Below, piece after piece: positions 18,135-27,668 of a DNA stretch of 64,000 nucleotides. A model generated the notes under the pieces. It was not told the origin of the DNA and made no database searches. It saw only the letters and a program-made list of their open reading frames with translations. The stretch spans positions 10,653 through 74,652 of the forward strand of contig JBJMMD010000050.1 of NCBI GenBank assembly GCA_045804965.1, read 5' to 3'. Made by a program: the position numbers and the translations under genes. Each line of letters begins with the position of its first letter. Within the stretch, counting starts at the first letter, position 1. Source of the DNA: CAVTUU01 sp045804965 (GTDB taxonomy: Bacteria > Chloroflexota > Chloroflexia > Thermomicrobiales > UBA6265).

Positions 18135-19319
18135 TCAAAACCCCGGCGCTTTCACCGCTAATCCCCGTAGCGGCGGCGCGACCGGCGCGTTTTTCGCCAT
18201 CAGCAGCACGCCGAAGCGGCCGAGACCGCCCGGATCGATCAACCGGAAAACGGCCGCTTGCGCCACCAAGTAGTCGGCGACCGAGGTCGTCGGGTCCTGC
18301 TGGAGTTGGACCAGGAGATCGCCCAGGCCCAGGCTCGCCAGGAACGCACCCTGCGTCGTCAACCCCGCCAGCGTCATCCCGGCCGATTCCCCGGCTCGTT
18401 GCAATGCGGTGAAATCGACGTGCGCTGTCAGGTCCTGCTCGCCGACGCGGACATAGGGATCGTCAGTTACGGTATGACCGTAATATCCCCGCACCGTGCC
18501 TTCCAAGCGGTGCGCCTGATACAACTCTTTCGCCGCGTAGCCGTAATCGAGCACGACCGCGTAGCCCCGTTCGAGGCATGAGCACGCCCCGGCGAACCAC
18601 CTGACGGCCACTGGACTGACATCCACTGCCGACCTATCACCAAGATCGACACCTTCCACTAACAGCGCGTCGAACGCAGCGCGCGCCTCGACCGTCGGCT
18701 CGTCCTCGACTTCCGCGAACCAGCCTTCTCGCCAGATCACAAACCGTTCGCGCAATTCCCCGTCCCGAACAACCAATCGATGCACGGGAAGCGCGTCCGC
18801 GACCTCGTTCGCCAATACCACTCCGGTGATCGGTTCCAATTCGACCCCGAATTCCTCAGTGGAGATGAGATGCCGCAGCCCGACCTCATCCATTGCGGCC
18901 AGTGCCTGCGCCAGCCGGTGCCGGTTCGGTTCGATGAGCCGGTAGTCGAGCGCCTCGACGATCTCCGGCGCCTCGGTCGAGAGCCCGGCGATGATGTCGT
19001 AGGCCAGCCCACCAACCCCAGCCCCATACTCGCGCACTACAAACCGCGCCGGCCGGCCCAGCCGCTCCCAGCACTCCGCGATCTGCCGGATAATCGTCAT
19101 CCCAAAGAACGGGCTCGCCTCCGGCGCGGTCAGGAAATCGCCGCCTCGTCCCACCCGCCGCACCGGCGAGCGGTAATACCCATGCACGGGGTGGTACAGC
19201 GCCAACTCCATGAACCGGGCGAACGTAATCCGCTCGCCACTTGCCGCGATCTCCTCGCGGATCGCCGCAACCAGCGCCGGATTGCTCGGTTCGGGTTCAT
19301 TCGTTCCTAGGTCTGTCAT
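18135..19319 (-). CDS. MidA/NDUFAF7-type SAM-dependent methyltransferase
   Basis: A 394-residue member of the PF02636 family, whose mitochondrial relative NDUFAF7 dimethylates an arginine of complex I. Signatures: ITFARFMELALYHPVHGYY, GRGGDFLTAPEASPFFG, the SAM-binding VREYGAGVGGLAYDI, and GVVLANEVADALPVHRLV. The C-terminal half includes VVLDYGY and DLTAHVDFTALQ. Cytoplasmic. The bacterial target is not established. ATG 19319 begins the family-like N-terminus; upstream in-frame codons belong to repeat sequence. Confidence 0.85.
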   Translation of the reverse strand: MTDLGTNEPEPSNPALVAAIREEIAASGERITFARFMELALYHPVHGYYRSPVRRVGRGGDFLTAPEASPFFGMTIIRQIAECWERLGRPARFVVREYGAGVGGLAYDIIAGLSTEAPEIVEALDYRLIEPNRHRLAQALAAMDEVGLRHLISTEEFGVELEPITGVVLANEVADALPVHRLVVRDGELRERFVIWREGWFAEVEDEPTVEARAAFDALLVEGVDLGDRSAVDVSPVAVRWFAGACSCLERGYAVVLDYGYAAKELYQAHRLEGTVRGYYGHTVTDDPYVRVGEQDLTAHVDFTALQRAGESAGMTLAGLTTQGAFLASLGLGDLLVQLQQDPTTSVADYLVAQAAVFRLIDPGGLGRFGVLLMAKNAPVAPPLRGLAVKAPGF

Positions 19320-19397
19320 GCGGCGGATTGTACGTGGTGGGTATTGTGCGGGTCGCGACGTAGTGGTGGAATTGTCGCTGCAAATCGATCGAACGAT

Positions 19398-19590
19398 CCT
19401 ACGCGCCTGCGGCGCGTGCCCGGGCTTCAATTTGGCCCAGAGGGCAGCCCGCTGAACCTCTAAAGCCCCTTGCATGGGGCTACTCATGGTGGCGAACCCG
19501 GCGAATGCGGCGCACTCGTCGCTAGCCGGCTTTAGCCGGGTTCTCAGGTTCAGCGCGGGGACTTTAGCCCCGCGCACGCGGCGATCGCCG
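19398..19590. repeat. Family A repeat cluster
   Basis: Between divergent genes (19320-19612). Units include gcctgcggcgcgtgcccggg, gcccagagggcag, agccggctttagccgggtt and gcgcggggactttagccccg. Confidence 0.7.
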
Positions 19591-19612
19591 CGTCGTATCG
19601 GGGGTAAACGCA

Positions 19613-20773
19613 GTGAAAATCACCGCGGTCAAGGGGTTTCCGCTTCGGTTCGGAATTCGCAACCAGTTCATTGTCAAGATCGAGACCGACGCCGGGATTT
19701 CGGGACTTGGCGAAGGCGGCATCTCCGGGCGCGAGCTCGCAATGCAAGGCATGCTCGACCACCTCGCCCGCTTCCTCATCGGTGAAGACCCGCGCCGGAT
19801 CGAGCATCTCTGGCAGACGATGTACCGCGGCACCTATTTCGAGGGTGGCAAGATTCTGGCGGCGACCATCTCCGCGGTCGACATCGCCCTCTGGGACATC
19901 CTCGGGCAATCGCTCGGCGTTCCGGTCTATCAACTCCTCGGCGGCGCTTCTCGCCACCACTGTCCCTGCTTCGCCACGCCGGGCACACTCAACGGGCCCG
20001 ACTGCGTCGAGCAAGCGAGGGAGTTCGTCGCCAACGGCTGGCGCACGTTGCGCTTCATGACCGGGATGGCGGACGCCGGCTGGAACGGCGGCGACGGCGC
20101 GATCTTCGAGCCGCTCGAATCGCTCGATCTCGCCGCCGACTGGATTCGAGAAATTCGGAACGCGGTCGGCTCGAAAGTCGAGCTCGCGATCGACTTCCAC
20201 CACCGTCTCTCGGTCGCCGAGGCCGCCCTCTTCTGCCAAAAGATCGCCGATATGAATCTCTATTTCCTCGAAGAGCCGATCCGCGCCGAGAGCCCGAAGG
20301 CCTATCAGCAGCTGCGGACCATGACCCCGATCCCCTTCGCCATCGGCGAGGAGTTTTCGAGCAAATGGGCGTTTGTTCCATTCGTGGAAGAGGGCATCCT
20401 CAACTTCGCCCGGGTCGATCTCTCCAACGTCGGCGGCATCACCGAGGCGCGGAAAGTCGCCGGTTGGTGTGAGGCCCACTACATCGACATGATGCCCCAC
20501 AACCCGCTCGGTCCGGTCACCACCGCCGCCTCGATCCACTTTGCGATCGCCACCCCGAACTTCTCGTACCTGGAATACCAACACCACATCGCCGAGGGCT
20601 ATCCCGCCGATCTCTTCCCCACGATGCATCACCTCGACGGCCCCAACTTCCCCCTCCCCACCGCCCCCGGCCTCGGCGTCACCTTCAACGAAGAGGCCGC
20701 GAAAGATTACGCCTTCGAGTTCTGGGAAGCCCCGCACTGGCAACGAAACGACGGGAGTTATACAAATTGGTAG
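19613..20773 (+). CDS. Enolase-superfamily sugar-acid dehydratase, galactonate dehydratase-like
   Basis: A 386-residue mandelate racemase/muconate lactonizing enzyme-type barrel. Metal ligands are Asp194 (AIDFHH), Glu220 (YFLEEP) and Glu246 (IGEEFSS). The D-x-H arrangement (His196) and the later PHNPLG histidine match the acid/base pair of DgoD-type aldonate dehydratases, which convert a sugar acid to its 2-keto-3-deoxy product. Exact substrate unknown. Starts at GTG 19613 after GGGG. Confidence 0.85.
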   Translation: MKITAVKGFPLRFGIRNQFIVKIETDAGISGLGEGGISGRELAMQGMLDHLARFLIGEDPRRIEHLWQTMYRGTYFEGGKILAATISAVDIALWDILGQSLGVPVYQLLGGASRHHCPCFATPGTLNGPDCVEQAREFVANGWRTLRFMTGMADAGWNGGDGAIFEPLESLDLAADWIREIRNAVGSKVELAIDFHHRLSVAEAALFCQKIADMNLYFLEEPIRAESPKAYQQLRTMTPIPFAIGEEFSSKWAFVPFVEEGILNFARVDLSNVGGITEARKVAGWCEAHYIDMMPHNPLGPVTTAASIHFAIATPNFSYLEYQHHIAEGYPADLFPTMHHLDGPNFPLPTAPGLGVTFNEEAAKDYAFEFWEAPHWQRNDGSYTNW

Positions 20774-20798
20774 GAGATCGAGTGGCCGCGATACCAAC

Positions 20799-20980
20799 GC
20801 GCTTACGGCGCGTGCCCGGCCATAAATGGACAGGGCTGAACCTATGAAGCCGGCTCAAGACCGGCCAGGGATCGGCATCCTAGACGCCTGAGGCCGTCAT
20901 TCTGAGCGCCTCTACCCGTGATGCTCAGCGCCCCTTTCCGTCATTCTTAGCGAAGCGAAGAATCTCGTCGTCCGAAGGGA
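20799..20980. repeat. Family A unit followed by family B element
   Basis: The 216-base gap 20774-20989 holds cgcgcttacggcgcgtgcccgg, agccggctcaagaccggcc and, from about 20895, gtcattctgagc...gtcattcttagcgaagcgaagaatctcg, the family B unit. Confidence 0.65.
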
Positions 20981-20989
20981 CTACATTGA

Positions 20990-21871
20990 ATGGCAGAAGG
21001 CAAGCGCGACATCTGGGCGGAGTGGCTCCTGCATCGTCGCTTCGGCTGCGATCCCGACCAGCAGCGGCAATGGATGGAGGAGCTCAGGCAAGTCCGGGAC
21101 AAGGTCCTCGCGAACGCGCGAATCAACGCGGGGAAGACGCTGCTCGACGTCGGCGCTGGTGACGGACTCATCGCCTTTGGCGCGATTGCGTGGGTCGGGG
21201 ATCAGGTCCAGATCATCTTCAGCGACGTCTCGCAAGACCTGCTCGATCACAGCCGGGCGGTCGCCGAGCAGATGGGGGTTGCCGGCCAAATCCAGTTCGT
21301 CCGCGCCGCGGCGGAGGAGCTTTGGCCGATCGCGGACGCCTCCGTCGACGTCGTCACCACCCGTTCGGTCCTGATCTACGTCGCGGAGAAGCAGCGCGCC
21401 TTCGACGAGTTCTTCCGGGTGCTCCGTCCGGGCGGTCGGATTTCACTCTTCGAGCCGATCAACCGGTTCAACGCCTTTGAACCGCCGGATCGCTTGTGGG
21501 GCCTCGATGTTTCGCCGGTTCAGGACATCGTCGCCAAGGTGCGCACACTCTACCAGCGGCTGCAGCCGCTCAACGATGATCCGATGCTGAACTTCGACGA
21601 ACGCGATCTCCTCGCGTTTGCCGAGCACGCCGGCTTCCCCGAACGGCATCTCGAATATCGCGTCGATATCGAGCCGCGGAAACCACAGCGCTGGGAAACG
21701 TATCTCAACTCCTCGGGCAACCCGCGCATCCCGACGCTCGCCGAGGCGATGGCTGAAGTCCTCTCGCCCGCCGAACGTGAGCGCTATGAAGCCCACCTGA
21801 GGCCGCGCGTGGAGCAGGGCCGCGGGACAACATCGTCCGCCATCGCCTACCTCTGGGCCGCCAAACGCTGA
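20990..21871 (+). CDS. Class I SAM-dependent methyltransferase
   Basis: A 293-residue methyltransferase. Motif I is LLDVGAGDGLIAFGAI near residue 47; IIFSDVSQDLLDHSRAV carries the acidic residue; VVTTRSVLIYV and LRPGGRISLFEP are motifs II and III. The C-terminal region has no additional recognisable domain. Substrate unknown; the layout resembles small-molecule methyltransferases of the UbiE/arsenite group, but no conserved Cys triad is visible, so arsenite methylation is unlikely. Confidence 0.75.
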   Translation: MAEGKRDIWAEWLLHRRFGCDPDQQRQWMEELRQVRDKVLANARINAGKTLLDVGAGDGLIAFGAIAWVGDQVQIIFSDVSQDLLDHSRAVAEQMGVAGQIQFVRAAAEELWPIADASVDVVTTRSVLIYVAEKQRAFDEFFRVLRPGGRISLFEPINRFNAFEPPDRLWGLDVSPVQDIVAKVRTLYQRLQPLNDDPMLNFDERDLLAFAEHAGFPERHLEYRVDIEPRKPQRWETYLNSSGNPRIPTLAEAMAEVLSPAERERYEAHLRPRVEQGRGTTSSAIAYLWAAKR

Positions 21872-21945
21872 TACCAGTCCTTCGGCAGTGCATGCGCGAA
21901 ATGTAGGGGCGGAAGGCTTCCGCCCTTCTCAGTGACAGACGCCGC

Positions 21946-22027
21946 CTCGCCATGGCAACGAGTTCGCCTGCGGTCCCGGGCGCAAGCCTTGCGCCTCTAC
22001 GGAAAACGGCCGGGTACCCTCTGGGTG
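21946..22027. repeat. Repeat unit with gggtaccctctgggtg motif
   Basis: Noncoding stretch between convergent genes, with gcggaaggcttccgcc upstream and gggtaccctctgggtgttag at its end; the latter unit recurs at about 8440, 15600, 27437, 49388 and 51865. Confidence 0.5.
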
Positions 22028-25000
22028 TTAGGCCGTCGGGCTCGGCGTCGCCGGCAAATCCGCGACGACGTCATACCGCTCGTCGATCAACCAGACACCG
22101 TCTTGCTCGGCAAAGATGACATAGGAGCCTATGACCGGCGATCCAGTGCTGAAGATGAGCACGCCAACCCGGTCATCGGGAAGCTCACGAATGTCGTTGA
22201 ACGTCGTCGCCAACTTGCCGCCCGACCCCGTGATCTCTGTTCTGTCCGCGCCTGGATAGTAGCCCTCTCTGACGTTTATGCCCGGAATCGACCTGCGCCA
22301 GAAATCATCCGAATAGAAGCCGAGAAGTGCTCGCCAGTCATCTCCACAAGCCGCCATGCCTTGGATGGTTTCCATGATCCCGGCGCTTGCCTCGTCACTC
22401 GCATCCTTGCCCTCTGGGATTTCGCTCTGTAGAATCGGCGGCCAATTGTCACCAGGTTTCGTTTGCCGGCCCGGAAGCAACGTTGCCGCGGGTGTCCCAG
22501 CCGGCACACTCGCCTCCGAGAACGGCCGAGGCGGGAGACAAGAAGAAACGGACACGATGGCGGGGTTCGTCGCTTCAGGTGTTTCCGAGCCATCTCCGCC
22601 GATCGCGTACACAATCCCGTCGGTTTCTGGAACAATGAGCAGGTCATCGGTGATGGTTGGCGCGAGCAAGTAGAGCACGTTGACTCCATCGGGTCCAGTT
22701 GGCAGATCGACCTTCGCGTGCCAGAGCTCGTCCCCCGTTCCAGCATCCAACGCGAAGACGTCGCCAGCGAAAGTCGTTCCAACCACCCCGCCGTTGGCAT
22801 AGGTCACGTCGGAGGCGCCTGTGCCGCCGGCTTTGTGCGTCCAGAGCGTGTGCCCGTCTCGCGCGTCGAGCGCGGTCACCGGGGCGCCCTCGCCGATTCC
22901 TCCGAGGAAGAGACTACCGTCCGCCACGGCCGGGGCGGATCGATTGAATTCGATTGCAACCACGCTCCAGCGCTTCTGACCATTTGACGCATCCACGGCA
23001 TACACCCAACCGCGAACTCCTACTCCTCCAGGACTATAAGGAGCGGTGAAGTAAGCCATCCCATCGGCGATTGCCGGAGTGTTGACTGCCTCTCCGTCGG
23101 TCTTGAATCGCCACAACTCGTGCCCGTCCGTCACGTCGATGGCGAACAAGGTCCCGTTGTAATTCGGCGCGAACACCACGCCTTGGGCCACCGCCACGGT
23201 CGCGTTTTGCACCAACACGTTGGCATATGGTTCGTCGATGGGTTTCTCGGCGAGCGCGGCGTGCCAGCGCTCTTGCCCGGTTTGCGCATCAACCGCGAAG
23301 AGCGTCTGATCGACATTCTCGACAAAAACCGTGTCGCCATCGATCGCGGGCGAGGCGTTCGCGCTGCCCCCAGTCTCGAAGCGCCATTTCTCCGCGCCCG
23401 TGACGGCATCGAGCGCAATCAGATAGCCGGGATCATTGTTCTGCATCTCCGCGTGCGGCCCTGCCGTCGCCACGTACACCGTGCCGTTCGCCACCGCGGG
23501 CGGACTCCCGGCGATCACGCCAACCTTCGCCGTCCAGATCAGCTTGCCGGTCGCCGCATCGACCGCGATCACCTCGCCGCGATCGTCCTGCGGCAGGTAA
23601 ATCGTCCCGCCAGCCGCGACCCCCGATTCAACGAACCCAACTGAATGGAACCGCTCTTTCCACTTCAACACCGGCTGCCCGCTTGGCCCCGAATCAGCCG
23701 ATACCCCCGTCCGCGCCGCGTCGCCGCGGTACATGCCAATCGTGCTGGTGGAAGGTGAGGGTTCGGGAGAAGGGCTCGCCGCAGGTGTCGCCTGAGCGCT
23801 GGCGCTGCCGAACGCGTAGATCGTGCCATCGTCCGCAGGAACGATGACGAGATCGTCGACGATCGTTGGAGCCAGAAGCAAGGAGTGACCGGCCGCGCTG
23901 TTAGTCGGGTGTGAAGCGACGTCAACTCGCCAGGCGATATTCCCGCTCCGAGCATCCACCGCGTAGACACCACCAAGATCGTTTGTTCCGTAAACCACTC
24001 CGTTGGCATATGTCAGATTTGAGGTGAATATCCCGTCGGTTGAAACTGCCCACACCTGATCTCCCGTCGCACTATCGAGGGCAGTGAACGAAGAATCGGT
24101 TGCGTCCGCCTCGCCAGTGCTGCCGAGGAAAACGAGGCCATCAGCCACCGCAGGGGCCGATTGACTCTGGTCGCCCGCTTTAACATCCCACCGTTCCTTA
24201 CCCGTTGCCGCGTCGAGAGCGTAAACCCAGCCATCTACCGCCGGGTTCATTCCATTCGTCTGAAACGCGGTGAAATAGACGGTGCGGTCGACAACAGCGG
24301 GCGTGTAGATGACATCGCCGCTCGTTTGGAAACGCCACAATTCGTGGCCGTCTTGCGCATCCAGCGCAATCAAGGTCCCGAATTTGTTGCCCGCGTAAAC
24401 AATCCCATTAGCAATCGCAGGTGAGGATCGGATTCCAAACGGTGTGGGCAGCTCGGTTATGCCATCATTGCGAGCGAGATTCGCTCTCCACCGTTCCTGC
24501 CCGGTTTGTGCGTCGACTGCACGGAGTGTCTCATCACTGGCCGTGATGTAGACCGTGTTGCCGTCAACAGCTGGTGAAGAATTCCTGCAGCCACCAGCTG
24601 CATACCGCCACCGTTCTGTTCCGGTCTGTTCGTCAAGCGCGATGAGGAAGCCAGTGCCATTAGCGGTCGCGATATAAACCAGACCATTTCCGACAGCAGG
24701 CGGACAATCGTCAATCGTGCCGACATTTGCCGACCAGATGAGATTTCCCGTAGTAGCGTCGAGAGAATTCACCCTGCCATCACGGTCCTGAGACAGATAG
24801 AGTCGATTCCCGGCTGCAATGACCGTACCCCGATACCCAAAGTACCCGGTAGGGTGATACTGCCGGGTCCACCTCAATTCCGGCTGTCCCGCTGGACCGG
24901 CACTTGTCGAGACACCCGTTCTCGCTGCATTCCCCCGATACATCCCAGTCGGGCCGGTTTTGGGCGTCTGCACATCGGATTGCGGCCAGACATCGTGCAG

Positions 25001-25393
25001 CTGGCCGAGTGGGCCGTTGCCGAAGGTGATACCGAGCAGCGTCACCACCAGCACCGCGGCGGTCGCCAGCTCCGCCAAGCCCCACAATCGCCGCCGTTGC
25101 TCCGGCCAGAACCGTCGGATGACACGAGTGGAAACGGGCGGGTTCACGCCGTTGGCATGAAAGTCGATTGGCATCGCCGTCACACCGTTGGGTATGACGC
25201 CATTTGAAACGAGCTCACTCCGCAGTCGGCGGACAAACGCCGGGTCGGGGTTCGGCGCAATGTGGCGGGTTGAGAGGTACTGCACGGTGGCGATGTCGGC
25301 CCGCAGCGGCTCGGGATCGCCGGCCGAGTGTCCATCCTCGTCCCACCAGGCGTCGAGGGTTTGTTCGAGTTGGAATTCGGAAAGCTCAGCCAT
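22028..25393 (-). CDS. Membrane-anchored double PQQ-type propeller protein, probable anti-sigma partner
   Basis: A 1121-residue protein. Residues 1-100 are cytoplasmic, with FQLEQTLDAWWDEDG and LRADIATVQYLSTRH, a pattern shared with the partner of the second sigma factor here; one membrane helix lies at about 105-125 (ELATAAVLVVTLLGITFG). Outside are two tandem PQQ-like propellers, each opening with GMYRGxAARTGVS (about residues 150 and 555) and rich in ALDAQTGQERW-type blades. The C-terminal 160 residues (FYSDDFWRRS, GVWLIDERYDV) look NTF2-like. It overlaps the sigma gene by 8 bases (ATGGCTGA), so they are translationally coupled. I infer an anti-sigma/sensor role; biochemical proof is absent. 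Confidence 0.75.
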   Translation of the reverse strand: MAELSEFQLEQTLDAWWDEDGHSAGDPEPLRADIATVQYLSTRHIAPNPDPAFVRRLRSELVSNGVIPNGVTAMPIDFHANGVNPPVSTRVIRRFWPEQRRRLWGLAELATAAVLVVTLLGITFGNGPLGQLHDVWPQSDVQTPKTGPTGMYRGNAARTGVSTSAGPAGQPELRWTRQYHPTGYFGYRGTVIAAGNRLYLSQDRDGRVNSLDATTGNLIWSANVGTIDDCPPAVGNGLVYIATANGTGFLIALDEQTGTERWRYAAGGCRNSSPAVDGNTVYITASDETLRAVDAQTGQERWRANLARNDGITELPTPFGIRSSPAIANGIVYAGNKFGTLIALDAQDGHELWRFQTSGDVIYTPAVVDRTVYFTAFQTNGMNPAVDGWVYALDAATGKERWDVKAGDQSQSAPAVADGLVFLGSTGEADATDSSFTALDSATGDQVWAVSTDGIFTSNLTYANGVVYGTNDLGGVYAVDARSGNIAWRVDVASHPTNSAAGHSLLLAPTIVDDLVIVPADDGTIYAFGSASAQATPAASPSPEPSPSTSTIGMYRGDAARTGVSADSGPSGQPVLKWKERFHSVGFVESGVAAGGTIYLPQDDRGEVIAVDAATGKLIWTAKVGVIAGSPPAVANGTVYVATAGPHAEMQNNDPGYLIALDAVTGAEKWRFETGGSANASPAIDGDTVFVENVDQTLFAVDAQTGQERWHAALAEKPIDEPYANVLVQNATVAVAQGVVFAPNYNGTLFAIDVTDGHELWRFKTDGEAVNTPAIADGMAYFTAPYSPGGVGVRGWVYAVDASNGQKRWSVVAIEFNRSAPAVADGSLFLGGIGEGAPVTALDARDGHTLWTHKAGGTGASDVTYANGGVVGTTFAGDVFALDAGTGDELWHAKVDLPTGPDGVNVLYLLAPTITDDLLIVPETDGIVYAIGGDGSETPEATNPAIVSVSSCLPPRPFSEASVPAGTPAATLLPGRQTKPGDNWPPILQSEIPEGKDASDEASAGIMETIQGMAACGDDWRALLGFYSDDFWRRSIPGINVREGYYPGADRTEITGSGGKLATTFNDIRELPDDRVGVLIFSTGSPVIGSYVIFAEQDGVWLIDERYDVVADLPATPSPTA

Positions 25394-26006
25394 TGTTGCG
25401 CCTCTCAGGAGTTGCCGCTGCATCGAGGTCGATGTCGAGCAGGGCGCGCAGGCGGAGGAGCGCTCGCCGCTGCGCGGTTCGCACCGCCGCGTGGCTGATC
25501 CCCAGTGCCATCGCGATCTCCGGTCCCTTCAACCCCGCTAGGCGCAACTCGATCACTTGTCGCTGCTCCTCAGTCAAGTGGACGAGCGCCGCCTGCAGCG
25601 CCGATTGCTCATCGCCGGCAATCACCGTAGCTTCAATCGAGCGGGCGTCATCCGCCGTTTCAGCCACCGATTCCAACGACCGATTTCCCCGCCGCGCCGC
25701 CTGCCGGAGGTGTTCGAGCACCATGTTGTGCGCGATCGCGAAGAGCCAGGAGCGAAACGATCCACCCTGCGAGTTGTACCGGGGGAGGGCGGCGAGCGCC
25801 TTCATGAAGATTGCGCTCGTCGCATCCTCGGCGGCCGGGACGCTCTCCAGTCGGCGGTAGCAGAACCAGTAGACCGGCTCGACATAGCGGTCGTAGAGGT
25901 GGGCAAACGCAGCCGAATTTCCCTGCGCGAGCGCGACCAAGCAGGCGTCGTCGCCCTGCTCGCCCTCAGCGCCCGCGTTGTGGACCCGCCCGTTCGCGTG
26001 ACTCAC
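25386..26006 (-). CDS. ECF-type RNA polymerase sigma factor
   Basis: A 206-residue sigma-70 family protein of the extracytoplasmic function class. Region 2 holds FAHLYDRYVEPVYWFCYRRL, AEDATSAIFMKAL and FRSWLFAIAHNMVLEHLRQ (about 35-105); region 4 holds LTEEQRQVIELRLAGLKGPE and ALGISHAAVRTAQRRALLRL (about 140-190). It would direct polymerase to a small regulon controlled by the overlapping downstream propeller protein. A gap of 277 bases with repeats lies upstream. Confidence 0.85.
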   Translation of the reverse strand: MSHANGRVHNAGAEGEQGDDACLVALAQGNSAAFAHLYDRYVEPVYWFCYRRLESVPAAEDATSAIFMKALAALPRYNSQGGSFRSWLFAIAHNMVLEHLRQAARRGNRSLESVAETADDARSIEATVIAGDEQSALQAALVHLTEEQRQVIELRLAGLKGPEIAMALGISHAAVRTAQRRALLRLRALLDIDLDAAATPERRNNG

Positions 26007-26084
26007 CCGTCGCCCCTATTCCGCCGCCGTTCTGTAAACGATGGACTCCCCAAAGTGTGACGGGTTGAACGTTGACAGGCACGG

Positions 26085-26282
26085 GGCTGAAATCACCATT
26101 CGGCGCGTTCTACGCGGCTACGCCGCGACGCCTGATTGGAAATCCGGCGCTCAGTGAACGAAAACCTCTCCGAGGTTGAGAACGGCGATACACTCCATCG
26201 CAACCCCGTACTCAGCCTCGAAGAGGCTTTGTAGGTTTAGCGCTGGGTTTTAACCCGGCGTCGCGGCGTAGCCGCGAAGATC
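26085..26282. repeat. Family A repeat cluster
   Basis: Upstream of the sigma gene. Contains cgcggctacgccgcg, aacctctccgaggttgag, cctcgaagaggctttgtagg and gttttaacccggcgtcgcgg. No gene seen. Confidence 0.65.
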
Positions 26283-26283
26283 C

Positions 26284-27249
26284 CTAATCCCGCCCCACCG
26301 CCTCCATCAACCCGCGCATATAGCCGACGGCGTACAGGCGGCCGAAGGTGGTGTAGCCAGGCGGGTCGTTGATATCGCCGTGCATGGTGGGAACGTGGTC
26401 GGGCCGCATCGGACCGTCAAACCCGATCTCGCGATAGGCCGCCATCGCTGTGAGCATATCGGTCGGACCCTCGTCGTGGAACACTTCTTCGAACTTCTCC
26501 GGCGTGCCACGGACATCGCGAAAATGAACAAAATGGACCTTGCCAGTCGCGCCGAATTTGCGGATGTTGGCCGGAATGTCGACGTTCATCGTCGAAAAAC
26601 TCCCCTGGCAGAAGGTCATGCCGTGGTTCGGGCTTGGGTGTAGCGCCATCGCCCGCTCGAACCCTTCCGGACTGCGCAGAATTCGGCACATGCCTCGGAT
26701 CGGCGAAAGTGGCGGATCGTCGGGATGGACCGCGAGCTTGATCCCCGCCGCCTCCGCCACCGGCACGATCCGCTCGACGAACCATGCCATCGCGTCCCAC
26801 ATCTGCTCGTCGGCAACCTCGCCGGCATCGGTCAATGGCGCCTTCGCCATCAACGCATGGTCATAGCTCGTGACCAGTGCGCCGCCTCGTCCGCGCGTCG
26901 TCACGGATGTCCGCAACCAGTTGAACTTTGCCATCCAGTTGTAACACCAGATCTTAAACCCGGCTGCGCCCATATTCGTGACCAGCTCGCAGACGGCTTC
27001 GAGCTCTTCCTCCCGTCCCGGCAAACCGAGTTTGATCTGGTCCATCGGCGGCGAGGCTTCAATCACCATCGCGTCGAGCCCCGCGTCGGCAAATCGGGTC
27101 CGCAACCGTAGCAATGAATCGAAATCCCAGGCCGGCAACTGCCCCGGTCCCGGCACAGGCAGCCCCGCCACCGCGACACCAACCCCCAACTGCGGCCCGA
27201 GCGTCCACATAACGTTCGGCCACGGCGGCAAATACAACGCGAGGCGCAT
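26284..27249 (-). CDS. Mannonate dehydratase-like TIM-barrel protein (UxuA family)
   Basis: A 321-residue protein related to UxuA, which dehydrates D-mannonate to 2-keto-3-deoxygluconate. Family signatures include IKLAVHPDDPPLSPIRGMCR (with metal-binding His and Asp), NHGMTFCQGSFSTM, KVHFVHFRDVRGT and FHDEGPTDM, and a C-terminal MRPDHVPTMHGD. GGGAGATGAAGCG precedes the ATG. Enzymes with this fold also act on related aldonates, so the substrate is open. Stands alone between repeat-filled gaps. Confidence 0.85.
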   Translation of the reverse strand: MRLALYLPPWPNVMWTLGPQLGVGVAVAGLPVPGPGQLPAWDFDSLLRLRTRFADAGLDAMVIEASPPMDQIKLGLPGREEELEAVCELVTNMGAAGFKIWCYNWMAKFNWLRTSVTTRGRGGALVTSYDHALMAKAPLTDAGEVADEQMWDAMAWFVERIVPVAEAAGIKLAVHPDDPPLSPIRGMCRILRSPEGFERAMALHPSPNHGMTFCQGSFSTMNVDIPANIRKFGATGKVHFVHFRDVRGTPEKFEEVFHDEGPTDMLTAMAAYREIGFDGPMRPDHVPTMHGDINDPPGYTTFGRLYAVGYMRGLMEAVGRD

Positions 27250-27329
27250 CGCTTCATCTCCCTCAGGTTTTGGTTTGTCGAATATGTGACCTGTATTGTC
27301 GCCGAAACCGGTGCCGACGGCCTGAAGAC

Positions 27330-27480
27330 CGTCGCTAACCCTAATGAAGCCACCCTCAGGGGCCTGAGCAGGAGGTCGTGCGGCAAGGGACCCAGGTTCT
27401 TAGCCGGTCTTTCGCCGGCTTTGTAGGTTCAGCCCGCGGGTACCCTTTGGGTGATTCAGCCCCGGGCACGCGGCGGCGCC
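27330..27480. repeat. Family A repeat cluster
   Basis: In the 419-base gap 27250-27668. Units: agccggtctttcgccggctt, gtaggttcagcccgcgggta and gggtaccctttgggtgattc. The remaining 27480-27668 shows no gene. Confidence 0.65.
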
Positions 27481-27668
27481 GCGTCATCATCCTGTCGGAA
27501 TTTCCCGATTTCCCGGGAACAAAGCTATCGGGCACGGGAATCGTGCTCACCGAATCATTTGGGACCTCAATCTCATAGGCTGCGAAAGGTCACAGGAGAA
27601 TCCTGCGACCGTGGGGTTGAGGGGCGAGTTGAAAGTTTCCGTCCTTGAAATCGACCCGTTTGGCAACC

